DNA from: Miscanthus floridulus
Lineage: Eukaryota; Streptophyta; Magnoliopsida; Poales; Poaceae
Length of the DNA: 64,000 nucleotides
Direction: 5' to 3'
NCBI RefSeq assembly: GCF_019320115.1
Contig: NC_089587.1
Span: forward strand, 100,590,166 to 100,654,165
How positions within the stretch are numbered: the first letter of the stretch is position 1; each line of letters starts with the position of its first letter. This document shows positions 55,583 through 64,000 of the stretch, in pieces. A program made the translations under genes and the position numbers. A model generated the notes under the pieces. It worked only from the letters and a program-made list of their open reading frames with translations, had not been told where the DNA came from and did not search any database.

Positions 55583-55721
55583 GGCCCCGTTCGCTGGTCT
55601 GAAACTTGGCTGAAACTAGCTGAAAAGCATTGTTCCAGCTGAATTGTTATGAGAGAAAAACACTATTCTGACTAAAAAAAGAAGCCGAACAAACCGAATA
55701 TGGGGTAAGCCGAACAGGACC
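55583..55721. mobile_element. Short MITE, 139 bp
   Basis: It begins GGCCCCGTTCGCTGGTCTGA and ends AAGCCGAACAGGACC. The ends are imperfect inverted repeats (GGCCCCGTTCG and GGTCCTGTTCG). Sequences with GGCTGAAACTAGCTGAAA and CCGAACAGG ends are common in grass genomes. No clear target duplicate was found. Confidence 0.65.
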
Positions 55722-56212
55722 CTATATAAGGGCATGTTGGATGGAACCCTGCGACTGTTGCCTGTTAACTCATTTGGTTTTACCTGCTCAGGCTATATCA
55801 CATATATTTCATTTGGTTTGAAGTATATGCCTAGTAACTTTAATCTTCATTAAGTGTGAAGGAATTTCAGCAGGCAACTTTGCTTGTGAGCCAGCGATCG
55901 TTTTTGTGTCTAGAATGTCCAGACCTGGCAACAAACCAGGGCTGCAAGCAAACGTGGTACAGGTCAGGCAATCTGTGCCCAGAATAGTACCCAAATAGCC
56001 CCTAAATTACTTGGAAGGAACCAACATGTTTGCTCCATGTTTGTATGCATGCGGGACAATAATGGTACAAGCACTCACTATTCATAAATAATAAAATCTC
56101 TAGGCTAGGGAATTAAATTACGGAACAAACGAGCAGGTTTTGCTCCATGTTTGTATGAGAAAAAATACTCCATGTTTTTATGAGGAAAACAAAAAAATAT
56201 GTTGAGAGTGTA
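55722..56212. other. Unassigned sequence left of Tat D
   Basis: No gene recognised. GTGTA at 56208-56212 is the expected 5-bp target duplicate for the LTR of element D. Confidence 0.4.
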
Positions 56213-57385
56213 TGTGTCAGTGTGAAATATGGTCAACAAGTAAATATTTATAGGTTTATCGTGCGTTGTGATCGGATGTGGCCTAGCACTTAATGACACA
56301 AGATTTATACTGGTTCAGACAACGGACCCTACGTCCAGTTGAGGTTGGTTGGTGACTTTATTTCTGAGCCCAGGTGCTCGAAGTTTGTTGTGGAGTTACA
56401 AACGAGTGAGGAATGAAGTGGGGGGTGTAAAAGGCCCGGTTGGACTCTAGTCCGAGTGGAAGAGAGTGACGGGGTTCAAACATATGCTAAGTGTCGGAGC
56501 GTGTGCTCTGTGTGCCCGAGCTTGCGAGCTGTTGAGACTGTTGAGACCGTGTTCGGTAGCCTGTGTAGCCGTCGAGTCGTCGAGTCCTCGGGACCTTGTC
56601 TTTTAGGAGAGAGCGCATCCTTTTTTATAGTTGAAGGGGTGGCCTTATAAGTCAGAGAGAAAGAGAGAGAGTGTGTGTCTACAGACACTGCCTAGTCTTG
56701 TTGCCCACGCCATTGGGTACGGGATGGCCACCGTAGCCCGCCATACTGTTCATGCTCTGTTGTATCAGGTAGGTTGCACAGTGTTCACCTGGTACGGCAA
56801 ACGACGACGCCCACAATACTGTTTATGCTCTAACGCGTCTGGCAGGCTATACAGTGTTCGCCTGGTACGAGAAACGACGGCGCCCACAATACTGTTTATG
56901 CTCTATCGTGTCTGGCAGGCTGTACAGTGTCCGTCTGACAGGGTCCGACGGCACCGTCCTGTAGGTGCGCAGGGCATGGCAGGGTACGGTCCTTGGTATT
57001 GCGATTGACTTAGCATTTTACCTTATCTGCTCTGCCTACTCCCTGGGCCCACACCGAGCAGGTGTCCTCGGTCGGTCGTTGCCAGTCGGCCCCGACCGTG
57101 TCGGTCGGGAAAGAGCAGCGAGCAGAGGTCTAGCGTATCCTCGGTTAGAAAAAGGGGGGCGGAGTCAGACTGCGGTCCCACCACGGCTAGGCCTTCTAGC
57201 CAGGGCTCCGACCAGATCTCCTGGCCGGAGGTGCTAGTTGGGGACCAGATCATGGTCTTGGCCTGTCATTGTGTATTTGGGCTGGCCCAGGCGTGTGCTG
57301 TCGCTGCGATGCCGGCTAGGCCGAGTTTTGTAGGGAAACAAGTCCATTGGGGACACCGAGCCCCCTTGGGTATTCTGTGAAGCCA
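56213..57385 (-). repeat. 3' LTR of Tat D, diverged subfamily
   Basis: The inner half aligns with LTRs A-C (CCGATCACAACG, AAATATTTACTTGTTG, the TATA region, the ACCGACTGG block). The end is CACACTGACACA at 56213. The start is less certain, about 57385 (TGGCTTCACAG, then ACCCAAGGGGGCTCGG). The box is TATAAAAAA at the complement of 56621-56629. Several CAGTGTT/AACACTG and GCCCACAATACTG blocks are repeated at 56720-56960. Confidence 0.65.
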
Positions 57386-57569
57386 TGAAGGAATTGTTCA
57401 CACACGCTTTACGTGATATTGTAAAATCCAGGGGCTTATGTTTTTAGCTTAATGAAAGCTTGCATTTGCTTTTGTAATTCCTGTGCCCATTGAGCCGTGA
57501 AGGCGGCTATTATTGGAACTTTGGTGTTTTTCCCTTAGTTTGTTATATTGCGTAGGGTAACCGAGTAGG

Positions 57570-57780
57570 ATTTAGGCGCTCAGCCTCCATGTGGAGGACT
57601 GGCAAAGGCCGCAGAGGCATGTAGAGTGGATACGGGCGCCCAGCCTCCACGGGGAGGATTGACGAAGGCTATGGAGGCGTGCTGGAGGGATATTGGCACC
57701 CAGCCCCTGAAGAGGGGACTAGCGAAGGCCGTGGAGGCACGCCGTGTAGACATAGGCGTTCAGCCCCTGAGGAGGAGACT
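57570..57780. repeat. Minisatellite, about 60-bp unit, in Tat D 3' region
   Basis: Three to four units of GGCGCYCAGCCTCC..GAGGA(C/T)TG(G)C(G)AAGGCC..GGAGGC(A/G)(T/C)G. Its sequence differs from the arrays of B and C, although it occupies the equivalent place. The 68-aa ORF at 57626-57832 is a translation of it. Confidence 0.75.
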
Positions 57781-57801
57781 CCCTAGAATCCGTTTTTCAC
57801 C

Positions 57802-57821
57802 GGGTGCGCGTGAGCGCACCC
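57802..57821. repeat. Palindrome GGGTGCGCGTGAGCGCACCC in Tat D
   Basis: Near-perfect inverted repeat matching those before LTRs B and C. It sits about 420 bases from the LTR here, in a single copy. Confidence 0.7.
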
Positions 57822-59011
57822 GGTGGATGTAGCCTCCGAGCCTATTGCCGACTGGGGAGTTGGTTGAAGGCTGAGCACCTTGGTACTCTTTTTTGGGGAT
57901 GCGGACTCTTGTGTCTCTTCCGGTCGGGGTGTTGGCCCATGTCTGTTCCGACCGCAACCTATGTGGTTGGTCAGGTTCCTGAGTCAGGATCTGGCGGCTC
58001 GAGCCCCCGAGCGACTAGGGGCCAGTCGAGGTCGGTCGCATGATTTCCTGTGTCACCCCGTCCATGATTTCCATAACCGGAGGGGTTGAGCTGACGCCAC
58101 TTGCCTCGATGGCTCAAGTGGTAGGCTTCGGTGAGCTCACTAACGAGCATGTCTGAGTGGAATCTAGGTCCGTCGTTCATGATGAGGTTGGCATAGCCCT
58201 CATGTGGCACTGCACTTCTCCTTAACCCGCATCCCGGCAGATGCCCGAGTCATTTCGGAGAGCGACTCAGGTGGCCCAATGGCCTCCCCTCAATGGAGAT
58301 TCAGTGGGAATGGCTCAAGGTCAGGATCAAACGAGAAGGTTGAGATGACCCTGTCTGCTCTTGAGCGGGTCAGGAGAGGGTCATTGGGGCTCATCTGCAT
58401 TTTCTCTGGTGGCTCTATTTGATGTGAGGCAGCCTCAAGCCCTTTGCGGACCAGCCTTTGAACCCTAGTCGGTTGCCGCTCATATCGAATGAGACGTCTA
58501 CAGCTTTGTAATGCGACGCGAAGTGTTTTGATGCAATTATTGCATAAGCAATGATTTGGATGTATGAATGCATGCATGAGAATGAATGCTTATGTACTAG
58601 AAAAGTAAAATGGGGGTTGGTAAAGTTACCTCGATGGCTTGAGTGACCGGTTTGGGGAGCTCCTATCAGATATGTTCAAGTGGAATCCGGGTCCGTCGTT
58701 TGTGATAGAGTCGGCATAACCCACATGGGGCATCCCACTGCTCCTTACTTGTCTCTCGGTGGTCGCCCGACCCATCCGATCGACTCAGGTGACCCGCTGG
58801 CCTCTCCTCATTGGAGATTCTATCGATGGCCCCTCCAAACCCTACCTGGGAAGGCAAAGGGTTGTTTGCGTGTGGTTGCATCTCGTTTCTCGTGCCCAGA
58901 TTGTGATAGTGGTGGGCCCTACCTAGGCCATGTCCCATTAGCCAGGCGACGTCCCGTCGGGTAGGCCACGTCCCATCAGCCAGGGCCACGTCCCGCTACA
59001 CGCCTTTCTGC
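57822..59011 (-). other. Tat D 3' non-coding region
   Basis: No gene. It shows inverted matches to 8350-8740 of C and 17050-17640 of B, including two GTGGAATC(T/C)(A/G)GG(T/G)CCGTCGTT blocks (58160 and 58681). Plus-strand ORFs here have no domain. Confidence 0.6.
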
Positions 59012-59024
59012 ATTAAATAAGGGG
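59012..59024 (+). promoter_or_regulatory. Possible antisense core promoter in Tat D
   Basis: ATTAAATAAGGGG is followed by a GGAGAGGG run, GTTCTTTTGCCT and a pyrimidine-rich stretch, 180 bases before the antisense ATG at 59192. The motif order matches complement(16440-16546) in element B. Confidence 0.5.
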
Positions 59025-59191
59025 AAAGGAGAGGGTTTTCCTCCCGTTCTTTTGCCTTTCTTCAACCGCTACCATTTCTCCTTCCTTCTTTTTGCCAAGC
59101 TTGTTTGTGTGCCACGACAGTTTCTAGGAGAGTGGAGGGCAGAGCGAGGGAGGGGAAAAACTCATAGATTCATTCATAAATCCGAGGTGCG

Positions 59192-59481
59192 ATGTTGAAC
59201 TTGAGGCCTTCCAACATGGATGAGGCTGTGCTGGCCGACTTCACCATGAAGGGGCTGCTTCCATCGAAGGAGGTGGCGCACTAGAGGGCTCCCGCATCGA
59301 GGGATGTTGTTCCACGAACCCAGGCAGACGAGGTCGTCTCCTTCCTCACCTTCCACGAGCGTGGGCTCAGGTACCCCGTGCATTGGTTCCTACGTGGTCT
59401 CCTCAATGAGAGGGGCTTGGAGTTACAACACCTCAACCCAACTGGGGTGCTGCACATTGCCGGCTTCATCACCGGAGACGA
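59192..59481 (+). pseudogene. Antisense ORF of Tat D, Transposase_28-like N-terminus
   Basis: The frame starts MLNLRPSNMDEAVLADF and reads LLPSKEVAH, a TAG at 59282-59284 (where a Trp is expected before RAPA), then VVSFLTFHERGLRYPVHWFL, RGLLNERGLELQHLNPTG and VLHIAGFIT. This is the N-terminal region of the putative gypsy type transposon domain (Transposase_28). It is opposite in sense to element D. At 59482 it is replaced by copia LTR sequence, so the ORF 59304-59738 is chimeric. Element B retains a later part of the same ORF. Confidence 0.7.
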
Positions 59482-60743
59482 GCAATTTACTAGAGTTACC
59501 TTTCGGCGCTCTGCTGGGGAAGGTACAACTCCCCTCACAATCACCGGAGACGGCCACGAACAATCACCAACTCATGCTGATCCTCCACTGCTGCACCAAG
59601 CCGTCTAGGTGGTGGCAACCACCAAGAGTAACAAGCGAAATCCGTAGCGCAACACGAATACCAAGTGCCTCTAGATGCAATCACTCAAGCAATGCACTTG
59701 GATTCTCTCCCAATATCACAAAGATGATGAATCAATGATGGAGATGAGTGGGAGGACTTTGGCTAAGCTCACAAGGTTGCTACGTCAATGAAAATGTGCA
59801 AAAGTCACCCCTTGAGCCGGCCATGGGTCTATAAATAGAGCCCCAATCAAATAGAGCCGTTATACCCCTTCACTGGGCAAAAACGCGCTCTGACCGGACG
59901 CTCCGGTCATACTGACCGGACCCTGGACTTAGCGTCTAGTCTATTGATTCATGCCACGTGTCACTAGCTTCAAATGTTGTTCGTCAGATTTCAACGGCTA
60001 CGTACTTGACCGGACGCTCTGGCTAAACTGACTGGATGCAGAAGCCTCAGTGTCCGGTCGTTTCCAGTAAGCTCCCCGTGGCATATTTCTTCGACCGGAC
60101 GCGTCCAGTCCACCTTGACCAGACCTAGACCAGCGTCCGGTGTAGTACCCTAGGTACTGTGCTGACCGACTAGCTCGACCGGACGCATGCTACCAGCGTC
60201 TGGTGCTTTCAGACCCAGCGTCCGGTCAGTTGACCGACGCCAGCGTCTTCGTGACCAACTTGTTTTCACTTCTAACTTCTTCACCCTTGCTCCAATGTGC
60301 CAACCACCAAGTGTATCACCATGTGCACATGTGTTAGCATATTTTCACAAACATTTTCAAGGGTGTTAGCACTCCACTAGATCCTAAATGCATATGCAAT
60401 GAATTAGAGCATCTAGTGGCACTTTGATAACCGTATTTCGATACGAGTTTCACCCCTCTTAATAGTACAGCTATCAATCCTAAATGTGATCACACTCGCT
60501 AAGTGTCTTGATCACCAAAACAAAATGGCTCCTACATTTTATACCTTTGCCTTGAGCCTTTTGTTTTTCTCTTTCTTCTTTTCCAAGTTTAAGCATTTGA
60601 CCATCACCATGCCATCACCATTGTCATGATCTTCACCATTGCTTCATCACTTGGAGTAGTGCTACCTATCTCATAATCATCTTGATAGACTAGGTTAGCA
60701 CTTAGGGTTTCATCAATTAACCAAAACCAAACTAGAGATTTCA
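59482..60743 (-). repeat. 3' LTR of copia G, truncated
   Basis: Starts TGAAATCTCTAGTTTGG at 60743. The GACCGGACGC/GCGTCCGGTC array lies at 59890-60235 and the GGGGCTCTATTTATAG box at about 59827-59842. Landmarks shared with LTR F (CCGTCTAGGTG) suggest about 380 bases of the LTR end are missing at 59482. Confidence 0.75.
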
Positions 60744-61872
60744 ATCTCCCCCTTTTTGGTAATTGATAACAACCCTTATACAAAGATATGAATTAAAGTT
60801 CATTTGAATCCATGTTGCTTGCCCAAGCATATTTACCATGTGTAAAGGATATGGACAAGTTTCATGAACTCCAAATGTTAGCAATTGCTCCCCCTACATA
60901 TGTGCTAAGAGTTTGGATTGTAGCTTGCACATATGCTTAGATAGGAAATATAGGAGACAATTTCTACCAAATGATGCTAAGGTGTAAGAGATGGACCTTT
61001 GAAGCATGATACCAATCGGAGTGCACCAATATACCATCCTTAGCACCATTAGTAACTAGACATATACTAGAACTAGAATACCCCATGAGATCAATCATTA
61101 CATGCAAGGGTCTAGTTTCCATAGAATGAACATAAGTCTAGTTACTTAGCCTATGCATGCTAGTTTTTCATTTCCACATTCAAACCTACAACTAGCATAC
61201 ACCACACAAGCATGGATATTTAAAATTAAACTTATGCCATGCAAGTAAACATATGTAATGCTCATTCAAATGCACCATACAAGTTTATGAGCTTGCTCCC
61301 CCTATTTGTATGCTCAAAATTTTAATTGATCCCCTTCTTTTGTCATATATTATCTCTCCCCCTTTGTTTCACTATCTTTGTACACTATTTCTTCCCCTTT
61401 GTCATCAATGACCACAAAGGCTTAAAGTATAGATAGGGATGACCTCAAATTATAGATATGTTGGGGTGAAACCATGTGAAATGAGGATCATTTTCCCAAT
61501 TTGGTTCAATCTAGATTACTTGCAAAAGATATTTAACTCGGTTTGATCCAAGGACAAGCTTCTTCACACCTCTAAATAAGGGTTATCTTGTACCATGTTG
61601 AGTTAAACACTTATAGCTCATTTTCTAAATCAAACACTAGGTTTACAAGCCCACAAACATGTCATATGCTACCACTAGATCATTTCAAACATGCAAGCAA
61701 TAGTGGTACCATACAAGCATCAAATTTATTTGATTTTCATGAATGAGCCTAGGACATGATAGAGATGACTAGATGCACTCAACAAGTCCTTAGCAATGGA
61801 TGAATGACATGTCAATCAACTTTACCTTGCTTGGCTCGAAGGAGAGGCATGTCATATAAATTAGGGGGTGCA
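60744..61872 (-). other. Copia G post-pol region and polypurine tract
   Basis: No gene. The polypurine tract AAAAAGGGGGAGAT directly precedes the LTR at 60744-60757. GGGGGAG runs recur at about 60890, 61290 and 61360. A block at 61540-61600 matches 32359-32425 of element F. There is no promoter-like CCGGAC array and no third ORF. Confidence 0.65.
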
Positions 61873-64000
61873 TCAACACATATTGGAAAAGTCAAGTATG
61901 TTCAATTCATTCCTTAGCTTGCAAAACCTCTTCTCATCAAGTGGCTTGGTGAATATGTCGGCAAGTTGATCTTCGGTGCCCACACTCTCTATGCAAATGT
62001 CCCCCTTTTGTTGGTGATCTCTTATGAAGTGATGACGGACATCTATATGCTTTGTTCTTGAGTGTTGAACTGGGTTGTTGGTGAGCTTTATGGCACTTTC
62101 ATTGTCATATAGCAATGGCACTTGCTTGAACTTGATTCCAAAATCACTCAAGGTAGCCTTCATCCAAAGTAATTGAGCACAACAACTACCGGCCAAAATG
62201 TACTCCGCTTCAGCGGTTGAAAGTGCTACACTATTTTGCTTCTTTGATGACCAAGACACAAGTGATCTTCCCAATAGTTGACATGTGCCCGATGTGCTCT
62301 TTCTCTCAACTTTGCATCCCGCATAATCGAAATCCGAATATCCAATCAACTCAAATCTTGCTCCTTTGGGATACCATAATCCAACATGTTGTGTATGCTT
62401 CAAGTACCTCAATATTCTCTTTATTGCCTTTAAATGACTTTCTCTTGGTGAGGCTTGAAATCTAGCACACATGCATACACTAAACATCACATCCGGTCTT
62501 GATGCGGTCACATAGAGTAGGCTTCCAATCATAGACCGATACATCTTTTGATCCACCATGTTGCCACTAGTATCACTATCCAAGCTTCCACTTATCCCCA
62601 TTGGTGTACTAATAGCTTTACTCTCATCCATTTCAAACTTCTTGAGCATATCCTTGATATACTTGCCTTGACTCACAAATGTGCCATTCTTCATTTGCTT
62701 GATTTGAAGACCAAGGAAGTAACTAAGTTCTCCAATCATAGACATCTCAAACTCACTTGCCATCATCTTGCCAAACTCCTCACAAAATTCTTGATTTGTT
62801 GACCCAAAGATGATATCATCAACATAGATTTGCATTACAAACAAGTCATTCCCAAGCTTTTTGGTGAAGAGAGTGGTGTCAACCTTTCCCATCTTGAATC
62901 CCTTAGAGAGTAGGAAATCCCTCAATCTCTCATACCATGCTCTAGGTGCTTGTTTCAATCCATACAAAGCTTTTCTCAACTTGTAGACATGGTTGGGTTT
63001 TTTCTCATCTTCAAAACCGGGAGGTTGCTCAACATACACAAGCTCATTGATGTACCTATTTAGAAATGCACTTTTCACATCCATTTGGTACAACTTGATG
63101 TTGTGGGCACAAGCATAAGCTAGCAAGATCCTAATTGCTTCCAATCTTGCAACCGGCGCATATGTTTCTCCAAAGTCAAGACCTTCAACTTGAGTGTAAC
63201 CTTGAGCCACTAATCTTGCTTTATTCCTTATCACTATCCCATCTTGATCTTGCTTGTTCCAAAAGACCCACTTGGTTCCAATCATATTATGATCCTTAGG
63301 CCTCTCAACTAAGTCCCATACTTGGTTTCTTGTGAAGTTGTTTAGCTCTTCATGCATAGCATTGATCCAATCAACATCCCTCAAAGCTTCATCTATCTTC
63401 TTAGGTTCAATGGATGACACAAATGAGAAATGCTCACAAAATGAAGCCAATCTTGATCTTGTTTGCACACCTCTTGAAATATCACCAATGATAGTGTCCA
63501 ATGGATGATCTCTTGCAACATTGGTTGGTTGAAGCACTTGCACTTGATTGCTTGCATTAGATTGATCACTTGGTTGAGATGATGAACTAGCCATTTGTTG
63601 ATCTTGCACATTTCCATTACTAGTGCTTGCTTGGATTTGATCATGAGAACCACTAGATTGCATATTTGAGTTAGAGAGCACTTGATTCTTGTCATCTTCA
63701 ACATCAATCACCTCTCTAGGCCTTAACTCACCAATGTCCATGTTCTTCATTGTATTGACCAATGGAGTGCCTTTTACATCATCTAGGTTCTCATCTTCCT
63801 CTTGGGAACCATTTGTTTCATCAAATTCCACATCATGAACCTCCTCTAGAGTACCACTAGCCAAATTCCATACTCTATAAGCCTTGCTAGTAGTGGAGTA
63901 ACCAAGCAAGAAACCTTCATCACATTTCTTTTCAAACTTGCTCAATCTAGTGTCTTTCTTCAATATATAGCATTTACAACCAAAAACCCGGAAGTATGCT
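61873..64000 (-). CDS. Copia G pol, C-terminal part (integrase tail, RT, RNase H)
   Basis: The open frame continues beyond the right edge; the in-window ATG at 63963 is internal. It begins in the integrase tail ([16 protein letters not shown]) and runs through an acidic/Asn/Ser-rich linker. RT follows ([61 protein letters not shown] at about residue 379 from 63963), then RNase H ([32 protein letters not shown]). It ends [17 protein letters not shown] has Phe where F has Ser, near an RNase H acidic residue. No stop or frameshift is seen. Confidence 0.88.
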   Translation of the reverse strand, partial: AYFRVFGCKCYILKKDTRLSKFEKKCDEGFLLGYSTTSKAYRVWNLASGTLEEVHDVEFDETNGSQEEDENLDDVKGTPLVNTMKNMDIGELRPREVIDVEDDKNQVLSNSNMQSSGSHDQIQASTSNGNVQDQQMASSSSQPSDQSNASNQVQVLQPTNVARDHPLDTIIGDISRGVQTRSRLASFCEHFSFVSSIEPKKIDEALRDVDWINAMHEELNNFTRNQVWDLVERPKDHNMIGTKWVFWNKQDQDGIVIRNKARLVAQGYTQVEGLDFGETYAPVARLEAIRILLAYACAHNIKLYQMDVKSAFLNRYINELVYVEQPPGFEDEKKPNHVYKLRKALYGLKQAPRAWYERLRDFLLSKGFKMGKVDTTLFTKKLGNDLFVMQIYVDDIIFGSTNQEFCEEFGKMMASEFEMSMIGELSYFLGLQIKQMKNGTFVSQGKYIKDMLKKFEMDESKAISTPMGISGSLDSDTSGNMVDQKMYRSMIGSLLYVTASRPDVMFSVCMCARFQASPRESHLKAIKRILRYLKHTQHVGLWYPKGARFELIGYSDFDYAGCKVERKSTSGTCQLLGRSLVSWSSKKQNSVALSTAEAEYILAGSCCAQLLWMKATLSDFGIKFKQVPLLYDNESAIKLTNNPVQHSRTKHIDVRHHFIRDHQQKGDICIESVGTEDQLADIFTKPLDEKRFCKLRNELNILDFSNMC

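Larger units (their letters stand above)
56213..59481 (-). mobile_element. Tat-lineage element D, 3' part
   Basis: On the minus strand a 3' non-coding region (59000 to about 57386) is followed by a 3' LTR (to 56213). It shares with B and C the CATTCATNC stretch, the CGCGTCGCATT block near 58510 and the GGGTGC..GCACCC palindrome. An antisense ORF lies at its inner end. It is cut at 59481 by the LTR of copia G, and gag-pol is not in the window. Confidence 0.75.
59482..64000 (-). mobile_element. Ty1/copia element G, SIRE type, 3' part
   Basis: Minus strand: pol entering from the right edge, post-pol region, polypurine tract and a 3' LTR whose far end is missing. Pol is close to that of element F and the LTR carries the same GACCGGACGC motifs. 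Unlike F it has no third ORF between pol and LTR. The rest of the element lies beyond 64000. Confidence 0.85.

Overview
The window looks like a repeat-rich intergenic block of a grass nuclear genome. The element families (CRM-like chromovirus, Tat-lineage Ty3/gypsy elements with long 3' regions, SIRE/Maximus-type Ty1/copia elements, a large CACTA transposon with TTTGTAGGGGCGG subterminal repeats, hAT-like and PIF/Harbinger-like non-autonomous elements) point to a panicoid grass, most likely Andropogoneae (sorghum, sugarcane, Miscanthus or maize relatives). I found no convincing host gene, rRNA, tRNA or CRISPR array. Almost every long ORF belongs to a transposable element, and most element genes are broken.

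Layout. 1-4879 (+): CRM-like chromovirus with degraded gag-pol and a 3' LTR; its 5' LTR is off the left edge. 4880-8107 (-): Tat element A, showing 5' LTR, primer-binding site and most of gag. 8108-9505 (+): 3' region of Tat element C, then its 3' LTR (9506-10844). 10845-19777 (+): Tat element B, complete end to end but internally deleted, flanked by GTCAC. 19783-19796: last bases of C's LTR. 19797-25229 (-): copia element E, with 5' LTR, leader, gag and pol up to RT. 25280-25826: hAT-like non-autonomous element with an 8-bp target duplication. 26486-39665 (-): copia element F of the SIRE type, 13.2 kb, both LTRs about 2% different, nearly intact gag, an open pol frame and a broken third ORF. 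39722 to about 53447 (-): CACTA transposon with a TNP1-like and a TNP2 gene. 54080-54777: PIF/Harbinger-like element. 55583-55721: a MITE. 56213-59481 (-): 3' part of Tat element D with an antisense ORF. 59482-64000 (-): copia element G (SIRE type), LTR and pol, running off the right edge.

The left 25 kb reads as a nest: E was interrupted by C, C by A and by B, and A by the chromovirus. The missing parts of A, C and E are therefore predicted to lie left of position 1, in that order. The most interesting structures are an LTR-like promoter module inside element F upstream of its extra ORF, an antisense ORF with a conserved antisense core promoter in two Tat elements, a repeated polypurine-plus-palindrome module before Tat 3' LTRs, a second subterminal-repeat promoter inside the CACTA element, and an inverted repeat with arms of about 310 bp inside that element.

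All family assignments come from motifs read in the translations and from recalled family features. No database search was run, and identities given are by-eye estimates.
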